Source of the DNA: Flavobacteriales bacterium
GTDB taxonomy: Bacteria > Bacteroidota > Bacteroidia > JACJYZ01
NCBI GenBank assembly: GCA_020635855.1
Contig: JACJYZ010000002.1
Location: 1,736,001-1,800,000 of the forward strand
DNA length: 64,000 bases
Reading direction: 5' to 3'
Shown: piece after piece, positions 44,244-52,574 of the stretch
How positions within the stretch are numbered: position 1 is the stretch's first letter
Layout of the letters: every line of letters begins with the position of its first letter
Translations under genes and position numbers: made by a program
The notes under the pieces: generated by a model
Database searches by the model: none
The model's input: only the letters and a program-made list of their open reading frames with translations
Told to the model about the DNA's origin: nothing

Positions 44244-45350
44244 ATGAATTACATTTCGCAAAAGTTCTCCCAAACAGAAAATGTTGAATTTTTCCGTGTA
44301 CTCCGAACACGGGTCGGCAGCTACTTCCACACAAAGAACCGGTCCAAATACGGCAACTGGAGTATGCGGATGAAAACGGTTATGATGTTTACGTTATACC
44401 TCACCCCGTATGTATTCATCCTGTCCGGAAACATCACGCAGCCGGTGATGTTTGTAGCCCTCTGGGTAACCATGGGATTGGGGAAGGCCGGAATCGGGCT
44501 AAGCATCATGCATGATGCCAATCACGGAGCATATTCTTCCAGAAAAAGAATCAACAAGTTTCTCGGGTATTCCATGAACCTGATTGGCGCCAACGCGGAG
44601 ATATGGAAACTCCAGCACAACATACTGCATCATACCTATACCAATATACACGGCGCGGATGATGACATACACACCCCAAAAATACTGCGTTTCTCCCCTT
44701 ACGACAAGCGGTATTGGATTCACAGGTACCAATTTCTCTATGTATGGTTTTTCTATGGTATCTCCACCTTGTCATGGATGACGTCGAAAGAATTCTTTCA
44801 GGCATTCAGGTATAAGAAAATGGGACTTGTCAAGGGGAAGCACAAGTTTCGAAACCTGCTGACCCAACTGGCACTTTGGAAAGTGTTTTACTTCACCTAC
44901 ATGCTGGTATTACCTATCATGTTTGTTCCGGTTCCTGCATGGTTGATTTTGATATCCTTCCTTGCCATGCATTTCACCACCGGCATCATCCTGAGCCTGA
45001 TTTTTCAGACAGCCCATGTCATGCCCGAATGTAAATTCCCAACGCCCAACAACAAAGGAATCATTGAAAACAGCTGGGCCATACATGAAATGATGACAAC
45101 CAGCAATTACGCTCCCTCAAGCAGGGTTTTCTCCTGGCTGATCGGTGGACTGAACTACCAGGTGGAACATCATCTGTTTCCGACGATCTGCCACGTGCAT
45201 TACCGGAAAATATCCAAAATCGTGTCGGATACCGCCAAAGAGTTCAACGTGCCTTATCATAGCCAAAAAACTTTTGCATTGGCCATCTGGAACCATATCC
45301 AAATGCTGCACAAGCTGGGTAGATGGGAACCGACGGTCACTCAAGGTTGA
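44244..45350 (+). CDS. Membrane fatty acid desaturase (front-end type, no cytochrome b5)
   Basis: The 368-residue integral membrane protein has three histidine boxes that bind the di-iron centre: HDANHGAYS (about 91), HNILHHTYTN (about 128) and QVEHHLFPT (about 307). The Q in the third box is typical of front-end (delta-5/6-like) desaturases. No cytochrome b5 domain is fused, so electrons come from a separate ferredoxin or b5. It introduces cis double bonds into acyl chains, for membrane fluidity or polyunsaturated lipid. It stands alone. Confidence 0.92.
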   Translation: MNYISQKFSQTENVEFFRVLRTRVGSYFHTKNRSKYGNWSMRMKTVMMFTLYLTPYVFILSGNITQPVMFVALWVTMGLGKAGIGLSIMHDANHGAYSSRKRINKFLGYSMNLIGANAEIWKLQHNILHHTYTNIHGADDDIHTPKILRFSPYDKRYWIHRYQFLYVWFFYGISTLSWMTSKEFFQAFRYKKMGLVKGKHKFRNLLTQLALWKVFYFTYMLVLPIMFVPVPAWLILISFLAMHFTTGIILSLIFQTAHVMPECKFPTPNNKGIIENSWAIHEMMTTSNYAPSSRVFSWLIGGLNYQVEHHLFPTICHVHYRKISKIVSDTAKEFNVPYHSQKTFALAIWNHIQMLHKLGRWEPTVTQG

Positions 45351-45382
45351 TAAGAGCAAGAGCATATGGCCGGCACGTACTC

Positions 45383-45441
45383 GCTGTATGCTGTTGCTGT
45401 ATGCTGTTGCTGTATGCCGTTGCTGTATGCTGTATGCTGTT
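45383..45441 (+). repeat. GCTGTAT array, copy 1
   Basis: Nine units of 7 or 6 bases (GCTGTAT and GCTGTT, one with C) run up to AATGATTGG. The same array, shorter, recurs at 45717-45749. Confidence 0.75.
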
Positions 45442-45473
45442 AATGATTGGCTGCGCCGGACCTTCGGTGGTTC
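45442..45473 (+). repeat. 32-bp direct repeat, copy 1
   Basis: AATGATTGGCTGCGCCGG followed by CCTTCGGTGGTTC lies directly after the first array. Copy 2 at 45750-45781 follows the second array and differs by one base. Confidence 0.8.
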
Positions 45474-45478
45474 CAAAA

Positions 45479-45647
45479 GAATCCCGGCGGGATTCAACGT
45501 TTATAGAAAACATAAACATGGAAAATGCTGCGACCCCAACGGGGTCGTACGTCATCATACCCATGCAATCGTCTATAAACCTTCAATGCCTCCGGCATTG
45601 GGTTCCCGCCACGGATAAAACGATCGCAGCATACATCCGTAACGGAT
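45479..45647. repeat. Cluster of REP-like hairpins with 3-nt loops
   Basis: Three 17-nt hairpins have the same build, 7-bp stem and 3-nt loop: GAATCCC-GGC-GGGATTC (45479-45495), CGACCCC-AAC-GGGGTCG (45531-45547) and CAATGCC-TCC-GGCATTG (45584-45600). A shorter one, ATCCG-TAA-CGGAT, lies at 45635-45647. TTTATAG and CTATAAA flank the middle ones in inverted order. Confidence 0.75.
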
Positions 45648-45716
45648 CATACCTGTAACCCCGAAAAAAGGTAATTGATGTTGAGCGACTCCCTAACAAT
45701 CCCCGTGTTTGTGCTC

Positions 45717-45749
45717 GCTGTATGCTGTATGCTCTTGCTGTATGCTGCC
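45717..45749 (+). repeat. GCTGTAT array, copy 2
   Basis: A shorter version of the array at 45383-45441, again followed directly by the 32-bp direct repeat. Confidence 0.7.
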
Positions 45750-45781
45750 AATGATTGGCTGCGCCGGGCCTTCGGTGGTTC
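45750..45781 (+). repeat. 32-bp direct repeat, copy 2
   Basis: Identical to 45442-45473 except for one A-to-G change. Confidence 0.8.
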
Positions 45782-45871
45782 AAGTTCCAAACCAGATCAT
45801 GGGCATGCTCGTTCCTCGCATGCATTTCACAAGGCGCTTACAAAAAGAAAAGCTCGCTTTTCAAACGTATT

Positions 45872-46219
45872 TTAATCCGTCAGACCTTTGATCAATGCAT
45901 AAAGCATTTTCGACATTTCCTCTAATACGGAATAGTATCGTGCGTATGAAGATTCCGGTAGCAGCTTGCGATCTTTCAGGTAATCCATGACCGCCGCACA
46001 CTCAAATACCGACCCTCTGGCAATTACGTAAAAGTTACGACGATCAGGTCTGGTAAACCGACCCGAACCTTCCGCAATATTCAACATGATACTAAATGAC
46101 GCCCTCCTTAGCTGATCCTGGGTAGGTTTGTCAAGCAAAGAAGTTTCTATAAAATCCGAAACAGAATGATTGAAATCCTTTGCTTTGACATATACCCCCA
46201 GTTTTTCAAAATCAAACAT
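45872..46219 (-). CDS. Four-helix bundle protein (S23/IVS-encoded family)
   Basis: From the ATG at 46219 (MFDFEKLGVYVKAKDFNHSV) the protein has 115 residues. The frame is open for 25 codons upstream, but those fall in the adjacent inverted repeat. It is wholly helical, with the family signature RRASFSIMLNIAEGSGRFT and EMSKMLYALI near the end. Relatives are known from intervening sequences of 23S rRNA genes and as free-standing genes in many Bacteroidota. Their function is unknown, although some have been linked to diversity-generating retroelements. No reverse transcriptase is present here. Confidence 0.85.
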   Translation of the reverse strand: MFDFEKLGVYVKAKDFNHSVSDFIETSLLDKPTQDQLRRASFSIMLNIAEGSGRFTRPDRRNFYVIARGSVFECAAVMDYLKDRKLLPESSYARYYSVLEEMSKMLYALIKGLTD

Positions 46220-46220
46220 A

Positions 46221-46304
46221 GGAGTGTGAGTTACAGTGTGAGACTCGAGAAACAAAACAGCTTTACGTGCGAGCAGCTCGCTCTCGCTCACCACTCACAC
46301 TCCA
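46221..46304. repeat. Inverted repeat GGAGTGTGAGT upstream of bundle gene
   Basis: GGAGTGTGAGT (46221-46231) and ACTCACACTCC (46294-46304) are perfect 11-bp inverted repeats 62 bases apart. The left side continues with a second GTGTGAG. The element lies between the bundle-protein start and tRNA-Lys. Confidence 0.65.
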
Positions 46305-46315
46305 AACTGTTTTGT

Positions 46316-46388
<73 letters not shown>

Positions 46389-46401
46389 GATAAGTGGCGG
46401 C

Positions 46402-46431
46402 AAAGATAACAAAAGGCCTGTAATTACAATG
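46402..46431 (-). promoter_or_regulatory. Promoter of tRNA-Lys
   Basis: On the minus strand TATCTTTG (46402-46409) matches TAnnTTTG exactly. An ATTG element lies 18 bases upstream. The tRNA 5' end is 13 bases downstream of the box. Confidence 0.6.
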
Positions 46432-46518
46432 CCTTTCCGAAGCGCATTTTTTCTTTGTAACCCATCCGCATATCCTTCCGTAAACCGCACCCCGTAACCC
46501 AATCAACACACACATATC

Positions 46519-47343
46519 ATGAAAAGAGCCTCTTTGCTACTTCTGGGCGGACTTGTATTCGCCGGCCTGACATTCACTGCATCCTGCAAAAAAGAAGATG
46601 ATGACGATGATGATGGCGGTGGAGGAGGTGGCACCACAACCGTGGTATTGCTGACCCAGGACAGTGCCTCAGACGGCACCAACATTTCCATTGCCAAATA
46701 CACCTACAACACATCCGATCAACCGGTCAAAATCGCCAATTACTACAATGGAAGCAGTACACCTGGCGATTGGGACACGCTTCTTTATGCTTCCGGAAAG
46801 TTGTCCAAGCTGCAAAGGTATAACAGCGGCTCCTCCACCCCGGAACAGGTGCAAACCTATTTTTACTCCGGCAGCGTACTTGATTCGATAACAGAAACCG
46901 GAACCAACGACAGCGGTGCCTATGCACTCTCACACATTTACACCTACGCCTCAGGCACACTAACCAGGTATCACAAGGTTTTCCGTTCCGGTAAGAATGA
47001 CGCACCGAATGAACCTGCCGACTTCAGTTCCATTGTCTTCACCAACGGCAACATTGATTCCCTGATGCTGGCAGATGCACAAAGCAACAGCTACGGAATG
47101 GTGAAGGCAGACTACGACCTGACCGCCGAAAGGCCTTTTAAAAGCTGGACCAATGACCCCGAGGAAATCCTGGACATGTTTTGCACCAACAACGAAACCA
47201 AAATATATCTGTCCGCATCACCCACCACACCCTTTTTCACCGTCTCCTATACGTATGATAACGGCCGCGTGGCTACCGAGACTGAGGTGGAAAGCACCAA
47301 TACCTATATACATCATTATACGTGGACCGAATTCACCAAGTGA
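46519..47343 (+). CDS. Lipoprotein of unknown function
   Basis: The protein has 274 residues with a lipobox (FTASC, Cys at about 23). A run of Asp and Gly follows (DDDDDDGGGGGG), a flexible acidic tether seen on surface-exposed Bacteroidota lipoproteins. The mature part repeats YTYNTSD/YASGKLSKLQRY-like strands, reminiscent of RHS/YD-type or DUF4595-like beta structure. No enzyme motif is visible. A strong terminator follows. Confidence 0.75.
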   Translation: MKRASLLLLGGLVFAGLTFTASCKKEDDDDDDGGGGGGTTTVVLLTQDSASDGTNISIAKYTYNTSDQPVKIANYYNGSSTPGDWDTLLYASGKLSKLQRYNSGSSTPEQVQTYFYSGSVLDSITETGTNDSGAYALSHIYTYASGTLTRYHKVFRSGKNDAPNEPADFSSIVFTNGNIDSLMLADAQSNSYGMVKADYDLTAERPFKSWTNDPEEILDMFCTNNETKIYLSASPTTPFFTVSYTYDNGRVATETEVESTNTYIHHYTWTEFTK

Positions 47344-47369
47344 TCCGGTCTTAACCAATCCGAAAAAGT

Positions 47370-47399
47370 CCCCCTGCTTGCCGCAGGGGGATTTTTTTT
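47370..47399 (+). terminator. Terminator of lipoprotein gene
   Basis: CCCCCTGC-TTGCC-GCAGGGGG hairpin followed by a T-run. Confidence 0.92.
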
Positions 47400-47462
47400 G
47401 CCCACTCCCCTTCCATTACCTCTTTATTTGCAGGGATTGTACCACATTTCAAACATTCGCTG

Positions 47463-47470
47463 TACCTTTG
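47463..47470 (+). promoter_or_regulatory. Minus-7 element of ABC-F gene
   Basis: TACCTTTG is an exact TAnnTTTG match 21 bases before the ATG. The upstream element is less clear (TTG at 47437). Confidence 0.5.
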
Positions 47471-47491
47471 CAGTCCTAAATAAACTACGTT

Positions 47492-49108
47492 ATGATCCAG
47501 GTCGACAACGTTTCCCTTCAATATGGTAAACGGGTACTCTTTGATGAAGTGAACCTCAAATTCACCCCCGGCAATTGCTACGGAGTCATCGGAGCCAACG
47601 GAGCAGGTAAATCCACATTCCTCAAAATACTCTCCGGTGAGATCGAACCCAATTCGGGCCACGTACACATCGAACCCGGAAAACGTATGGCCGTGCTGAA
47701 ACAGGACCACTTCGCGTTTGATGACAACACCGTCCTGGATACCGTCATGATGGGCCACTCAGTGCTCTGGAAGATCAAGGAAGAAAAAGACGCCATCTAC
47801 GCCAAACCGGATTTTTCCGAAGAAGACGGCATGCGTACCTCCGAGCTGGAAGCACAATTCGCTGAGATGGGCGGATGGAATGCCGAAGCCGACGCCGCAG
47901 AACTGTTGAGCGGACTGGGAATCCCCGAATCCAACCACCACCTGCTGATGCGCGACCTTCCGGGTAGCCTGAAAGTAAGGGTGCTGCTTGCACAGGCGCT
48001 GTACGGCAACCCCGACATCCTCATCCTCGATGAGCCCACCAACGACCTGGATGTGAAAACCATCACCTGGCTGGAAGACTTCCTCATGGATTTCCCCAAC
48101 ATCGTGATCGTGGTTTCGCACGACCGCCACTTCCTGGACACCGTTTGTACACATACCGCCGATATCGATTTCGGTAAAATCACCATCTATACAGGTAACT
48201 ACTCGTTCTGGTACGAGTCCAGCCAACTCGCCCTGAGACAACGCCAGGCTGCCAATAAAAAAGCCGAAGACCGCAAAAAGGAACTGGAAGAATTTGTGGC
48301 CCGCTTCAGCGCCAATGCTTCCAAATCACGCCAGGCCACCAGCAGGAAGAAACTGCTCGACAAGATCAACCTCGACGAAATCAAACCTTCTTCCAGGAAA
48401 TATCCCGGCATCATCTTCCAACAGGAACGCGAGGCCGGTAACGAGATCCTTTCCGTAGAAGGCCTGGGTAAATCCCTTGAAAAAAACCTGCTGTTCTCAG
48501 ATATCCACTTCACCGTTAACAAGGGCGACAAGATCGCTGTGATCAGTCAGAACGGTCTTGCCGTCAGTTCCTTCTTTCGCATCCTGGCAGGTGAACTGCA
48601 AGCGGATGCCGGTGGCTTCAAGTTCGGACAAACCATCACCTGGGCTTACCTGCCGAATGAGAACGACCAGTATTTCAAGTCCAACGATAACCTGATCGAC
48701 TGGCTTCGGGAATTCGCCCCCGGAAAAGACGATGTATACCTGCGTGGTTTCCTCGGCAAAATGCTGTTCAGCGGCGAAGAAAGCCTGAAGAAATCCAACG
48801 TGCTGTCGGGCGGCGAGAAAGTCCGCTGCATGATCGCCCGCATGATGCAGTTCCAGGCCAACCTGCTCATCCTCGACGAACCCACCAACCACCTCGACCT
48901 GGAATCGATCACCGCCTTCAACAACGCGTTGATCTCATTCCCGGGCACCGTCCTGTTCACTTCACATGACCATACCTTCACCCAAACCGTGGCCAACCGC
49001 ATCATCGAACTTACCCCCAACGGTTGCATCGATAAAGTGATGAGCTACGATGAATACCTCGAAAACGAAAGGGTGACCGAACAGCGCGAGAAGCTGGTGG
49101 CGGGGTAG
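47492..49108 (+). CDS. ABC-F family ribosome-associated ATPase
   Basis: The 538-residue protein has two nucleotide-binding domains and no membrane segments. Domain 1 has Walker A GANGAGKST, a degenerate signature and Walker B DILILDEPTNDLD. A charged linker (about 240-320, KKAEDRKKELEEFVARF) corresponds to the P-site tRNA interaction motif. Domain 2 has VLSGGEKVRCMIARMM and LLILDEPTNHLD, while its P-loop region is weak (VISQNGLAVSSFF in place of GxxGxGKS), noteworthy because Walker A Lys appears lost. It resembles the YbiT/EttA group, which acts on the ribosomal E site. A heptamer array starts on the last base of its stop codon. Confidence 0.92.
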   Translation: MIQVDNVSLQYGKRVLFDEVNLKFTPGNCYGVIGANGAGKSTFLKILSGEIEPNSGHVHIEPGKRMAVLKQDHFAFDDNTVLDTVMMGHSVLWKIKEEKDAIYAKPDFSEEDGMRTSELEAQFAEMGGWNAEADAAELLSGLGIPESNHHLLMRDLPGSLKVRVLLAQALYGNPDILILDEPTNDLDVKTITWLEDFLMDFPNIVIVVSHDRHFLDTVCTHTADIDFGKITIYTGNYSFWYESSQLALRQRQAANKKAEDRKKELEEFVARFSANASKSRQATSRKKLLDKINLDEIKPSSRKYPGIIFQQEREAGNEILSVEGLGKSLEKNLLFSDIHFTVNKGDKIAVISQNGLAVSSFFRILAGELQADAGGFKFGQTITWAYLPNENDQYFKSNDNLIDWLREFAPGKDDVYLRGFLGKMLFSGEESLKKSNVLSGGEKVRCMIARMMQFQANLLILDEPTNHLDLESITAFNNALISFPGTVLFTSHDHTFTQTVANRIIELTPNGCIDKVMSYDEYLENERVTEQREKLVAG

Positions 49109-49142
49109 AGAGTCTCAAGTTAGGAGCTTCAAGTCTCAAGTT
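49108..49142 (+). repeat. Heptamer array starting on last base of stop codon
   Basis: Five heptamers (GAGAGTC, TCAAGTT, AGGAGCT, TCAAGTC, TCAAGTT) begin with the G of the ABC-F gene's TAG. Its inverted partner lies at 49603-49637. Confidence 0.75.
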
Positions 49143-49152
49143 GTCTGCAGCT

Positions 49153-49319
49153 GGCGCGGATTTGTAATCCGTGCCTTATTCAACCTAAAATGCAAAGTTG
49201 TTTGCTGCGTTAGGCGAAGGTTGCACCTTCGTCTGAATATCCCGTAGCATTTGCTACCTATGCCGATACTCGGCCATCACATGTTTGTCAGGTATTCAGG
49301 CACGGATTACAAATCCGCC
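49153..49319. repeat. REP/MITE-like element bounded by inverted hairpins
   Basis: The ends are inverted copies of one hairpin: GGCGCGGATT-TGT-AATCCGTGCC at 49153-49175 and GGCACGGATT-ACA-AATCCGCC at 49299-49319. Inside are CGAAGGT-TGC-ACCTTCG (49215-49231) and GTAGCA-TT-TGCTAC (49244-49257). Three of the four use 3-nt loops. No coding frame is present. Confidence 0.75.
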
Positions 49320-49489
49320 AGCAATAGTGTTATTTTGAAGAAGATGGCCGATCGCCTGTTCCAACTCCTGTCGGGCTATCCGTTACAAGCCCTGCCTACC
49401 CTCAAATGACTGAATGGGGCTTTCCACTGCTATCCCGTCTATTTTGTAAATGCCCGGTCGCTGTCGCGTAAGAGGGCTGCGCCGTCAAT

Positions 49490-49505
49490 GCGCTACGCTG
49501 TAAAT
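49490..49505 (-). repeat. ATTTACAGCG motif, copy 1
   Basis: On the minus strand it reads ATTTACAGCGTAGCGC. Related copies lie at 54775, 54807, 60698 and 62102. Confidence 0.55.
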
Positions 49506-49602
49506 TGCTCCCGATGGTCGCGTCATTGGGGTCCGAGCGACTATTCCTGATTCCTAACTACCAATCCCCAACCAACCGAGCGCCCCCCTGACGCCTTGGA
49601 CC

Positions 49603-49637
49603 AACTTGAAACTCACGACTTGAAACTTGAGACTTTG
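49603..49637 (+). repeat. Heptamer array (5 units)
   Basis: AACTTGA, AACTCAC, GACTTGA, AACTTGA, GACTTTG in exact 7-base phase; inverted relative to 49108-49142. Confidence 0.75.
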
Positions 49638-49724
49638 GTGGCGTACCTACGGCACGCATTCACGCATCGTTGAACTGCATGCGACCAATGTGTTGCTCCT
49701 ACGGAGCAGGTTGCCTCAATCCCG

Positions 49725-49745
49725 AACAACCAACAGCCAACAACT
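49725..49745 (+). repeat. AACAACC heptamers running into typA stop codon
   Basis: AACAACC, AACAGCC and AACAACT are in 7-base phase. The last base overlaps the TAA stop (49745-49747) of the minus-strand typA gene. Confidence 0.6.
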
Positions 49746-51508
49746 TAAATCTTCCTCATCCGCATGCTCTGCGGTGTCACTTCCAGGTACTCGTCGTCTT
49801 TGATATACTCCATGTACTCTTCCAGTGAAAAGCGGATGGGCGGGGCGATCTTCACACCTTCATCCGAGCCGGATGCGCGCATGTTGGTGAGTTTCTTACC
49901 CTTGATCACATTCACGTCGAGGTCGTTGTTGCGGGTGTGTTCGCCGATCACCTGGCCTTTGTACACCTGGTCGCCGGGTTCAATGAAAAACCTGCCACGA
50001 TCCTGAAGACGGTCGATGGCATACGCCAGGGCTTGTCCGGTTTCCATGCTCACCAGCGATCCTTTGGCTTCCACGGTGATGTCGCCCTTGATGGGCTCGT
50101 ATGATTTGAAGCGATGCGTCATTACGGCTTCACCGCCGGTGGCGGTCAGCATCAGGTTGCGAAGTCCGATCAGTCCACGTGCCGGAATTTCAAACTCCAG
50201 GTGCTGAAGATCGCCTTTGGGTTCCATGATCTTCATTTCACCCTTGCGTTGTGTTACCAGTTCAATGGCTTTACCTGCCACATCTTCCGGCACATCGATC
50301 ACCAGTGTTTCCACGGGCTCACATTTCTTGCCTTCGATCTCTTTCAGGATCACTTTGGGTTTGCCCACCTGCAGTTCATATCCTTCACGGCGCATGGTTT
50401 CAATGAGGATGGAGAGGTGAAGGATACCACGTCCGAACACCATGAACTTATCTTCCGAGTCGGTCTCCTGTACCTTGAGGGCAAGGTTCTTTTCCGTTTC
50501 CTTCATCAGGCGTTCACGCAGGTGACGTGAGGTCACGAATTTTCCTTCCTTACCGAAGAAAGGGGATGTATTGATGGTGAACAGCATGCTCATGGTGGGT
50601 TCATCCACCGCAATGCGGGGAAGTGCTTCCGGCAGTTCAACAGCCGCTATGGTGTCACCTATTTCAAAATCATCAAAACCGGAAATCGCACAGATATCAC
50701 CGCATACCACTTTCTCCGCAGGCACCCTTCCCAGACCGTCGAACAGTTCCAGCTCTTTGATCCGCACCTTTCGCTTGACATCTCCCTTTTCGATGATCAT
50801 GTAGTCCTTCCGCACCTCCAGGGCACCGCGGTACACGCGACCGATGGCGATGCGGCCTTTGAATGACGAGTAGTCCAGGGATGTGATCTGCATCTGTGCG
50901 GCTCCCTCCACCACCGGAGGTGCCGGGATTTCGCTCAGGATGGCATCCAGCAGTGGGAAAATATTCTCTGTTTTGTGCTTGTAGTCGTCGCTCATCCATC
51001 CGAATTTGGAGGATCCGAAGATGGTCTTGAAGTTCAGCTGATCTTCTGTGGCACCCAGTGAGAACATCAGGTCAAATACTTTCTCCTGGGTTTCTTCGGG
51101 GGTACAGTTTTCCTTGTCGACCTTGTTCACCACCACGATGGGTTTCAACTTCAACTCGATCGCCTTGCCCAACACAAAACGTGTCTGCGGCATGGGGCCT
51201 TCGAATGCATCCACCAGCAACAGCACGCCATCGGCCATTTTCAATACACGCTCCACTTCTCCTCCGAAGTCGGCGTGACCGGGGGTGTCGATAAGGTTGA
51301 TTTTCACGTCGCGGTACATGACCGATACGTTTTTGGAAAGAATGGTGATACCTCGCTCCCGTTCCAGGTCGTTGTTATCAAGAATCAGTTCTCCGTCGTC
51401 TTTGCGCTTGTCCTTCAGCGTCTGGCATGCCTCGATGATGCGATCTACCAGGGTGGTTTTACCGTGGTCGACGTGGGCGATGATCGCTACGTTGCGTATG
51501 TTTTGCAT
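49745..51508 (-). CDS. typA: Translational GTPase TypA/BipA
   Basis: I choose the ATG at 51508 (MQNIRNVAIIAHVDHGKTTL, 587 residues); the longer frame to 51535 adds nine residues not typical of the family. GTPase motifs are HVDHGKTT (G1), RERGITI (G2), DTPGHADF (G3) and NKVD (G4). Domain II, the elongation-factor G-like domains III and V, and the unique C-terminal domain (LRNLMLTATGGEAVMTHRFK and the conserved RMRKI end) follow. It binds the ribosome and aids 50S assembly and stress or cold adaptation. Confidence 0.97.
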   Translation of the reverse strand: MQNIRNVAIIAHVDHGKTTLVDRIIEACQTLKDKRKDDGELILDNNDLERERGITILSKNVSVMYRDVKINLIDTPGHADFGGEVERVLKMADGVLLLVDAFEGPMPQTRFVLGKAIELKLKPIVVVNKVDKENCTPEETQEKVFDLMFSLGATEDQLNFKTIFGSSKFGWMSDDYKHKTENIFPLLDAILSEIPAPPVVEGAAQMQITSLDYSSFKGRIAIGRVYRGALEVRKDYMIIEKGDVKRKVRIKELELFDGLGRVPAEKVVCGDICAISGFDDFEIGDTIAAVELPEALPRIAVDEPTMSMLFTINTSPFFGKEGKFVTSRHLRERLMKETEKNLALKVQETDSEDKFMVFGRGILHLSILIETMRREGYELQVGKPKVILKEIEGKKCEPVETLVIDVPEDVAGKAIELVTQRKGEMKIMEPKGDLQHLEFEIPARGLIGLRNLMLTATGGEAVMTHRFKSYEPIKGDITVEAKGSLVSMETGQALAYAIDRLQDRGRFFIEPGDQVYKGQVIGEHTRNNDLDVNVIKGKKLTNMRASGSDEGVKIAPPIRFSLEEYMEYIKDDEYLEVTPQSMRMRKI

Positions 51509-51675
51509 CCTGATCCTTTCTAAACCCGCTTCCAACGGGATTGATAAACATGAAACCTTTACCGGATAACCGGCTCTCGGCTACCTCCTCAAAATCGCGT
51601 GCAAAGGTAGGGAAAGTACGCGCAAGTTGTATGCTGTCATCGCTTTTTTGTGACCCCGGACATCCACAGGAAACA

Positions 51676-51708
51676 AAAAGGTCCGCTCCGGTATCGTCGG
51701 AACGGACC
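51676..51708 (-). terminator. Terminator of NTF2-like gene
   Basis: On the minus strand a stem of GGTCCGTTCCG with GGAGCGGACC-type complement (one mismatch) is followed by a short T-run. It lies 26 bases after the stop of the gene at 51734. Confidence 0.75.
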
Positions 51709-51733
51709 TCATGGGTACTTTTACCGGGCTTCC

Positions 51734-52114
51734 TTACGCCTGGGCCGGAGCCATCATGGGCGTATGAAAGAACTGCTCCCGGGCGATTTTGCCATCTTTC
51801 ACCTGGTAAACACAAACCTCATTCATGTTGCTGCGGGGTGCACCTTTATAAGTCACATCCAGCTTCATGGTCACCGCAAAATAATCGTCGGCCACCAGCG
51901 GATCAGACACTTCCATGCCATGAATTTCTTGCACCATTTCGGCAAACTGCTGGTTCTTGGCGATGATTGCCTCGATGCCACGGGATTCCTTCACAGGCGC
52001 ACCCTCGGGTTCGATGCTGATAATGTCTTTGCTGTACAGCTCTTTTATGGCTGATTCGAATTGACCCTGGCGGCAAAGCTCCACCAGTCTTTTGGCTACT
52101 TGTTCTGTTGTCAT
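51734..52114 (-). CDS. SnoaL/NTF2-like protein
   Basis: From the ATG at 52114 (MTTEQVAKRLVELCRQGQFE) the protein has 126 residues. The longer frame to 52183 adds an unconvincing N-terminus. The sequence pattern (long helix 1, AIKELYSKDIISIEPEG, central VTMKLDVTYKG strand, YQVKDGKIAREQFF) fits the NTF2-like cone fold of the SnoaL/ketosteroid-isomerase superfamily. No catalytic Asp pair can be assigned. It is probably cytosolic. Confidence 0.82.
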   Translation of the reverse strand: MTTEQVAKRLVELCRQGQFESAIKELYSKDIISIEPEGAPVKESRGIEAIIAKNQQFAEMVQEIHGMEVSDPLVADDYFAVTMKLDVTYKGAPRSNMNEVCVYQVKDGKIAREQFFHTPMMAPAQA

Positions 52115-52345
52115 GTGGTTATGTTTTGAATTTGATGATAAACACAAGAGGGACGCCCGCACCGTGTGAATGCTGCACGACACCTCCTGTTCCGGTCCCG
52201 ATCCCGGGACGGAATTTTGTACGGAAAGTTAAGTACAACTCCTTTCCGGTTCAAGAGATAAATAAGCGCAACCCGATTTGTTAACGATCCGGAAACATGC
52301 ATACGGCGATTTTAAATGACCGTAGACAGAAAATGGAAGTAATTG

Positions 52346-52420
52346 TTGAACCACATGGACATGCAGGCCACAATAGAAAAATCACATAGTATAAGTGCAC
52401 TATGTGCCTATGCGGTTCAA
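52346..52420. repeat. Intergenic imperfect inverted repeat, copy 2
   Basis: TTGAACCACAT (52346-52356) pairs with ATGCGGTTCAA (52410-52420) with one mismatch. The CACAATAG and CTATGTG motifs inside match the copy at 8731-8801 in order and spacing. Confidence 0.6.
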
Positions 52421-52524
52421 ACACTTTTACCTTTCAGTTCTTCTGACACACCAACCGGCGGTATGTCCGGCTTGTCCCAATACAACTAATTCCATCTACC
52501 AAATACAGATTTCAAATCCTTTCA

Positions 52525-52532
52525 TACATTTG
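52525..52532 (+). promoter_or_regulatory. Candidate minus-7 element of nitroreductase gene
   Basis: TACATTTG matches TAnnTTTG exactly, 84 bases before the start codon. No clear minus-33 element. The heptamer array would be in the 5' leader. Confidence 0.35.
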
Positions 52533-52574
52533 AACGGTTTGTAGTTGAAACCCATAGCTAATCTGTCCGCCACC

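Larger units (their letters stand above)
45351..45871. other. Gene-free region with arrays and REP-like hairpins
   Basis: I see no credible gene in these 521 bases. The region holds two TGCTGT(A) arrays, a 32-bp direct repeat and four hairpins with 3-nt loops, each listed separately. Open frames here encode only repeat-derived peptides. Confidence 0.7.
49109..49744. other. Gene-free region rich in repeats
   Basis: No gene is supported in these 636 bases. The region contains a REP-like element, three heptamer arrays and one copy of the ATTTACAGCG motif. Between 49320 and 49480 I see nothing else. Confidence 0.7.

Noticed and set aside
45274..45875. Several 60-126 codon frames between desaturase and bundle gene
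   Set aside because: All lie on arrays, direct repeats and hairpins, and share only the repeat-derived NDWLRR-FGG peptide.
45872..46219. Diversity-generating retroelement accessory protein
   Set aside because: S23-like bundle proteins can accompany such elements, but no reverse transcriptase or template/variable repeat pair is visible.
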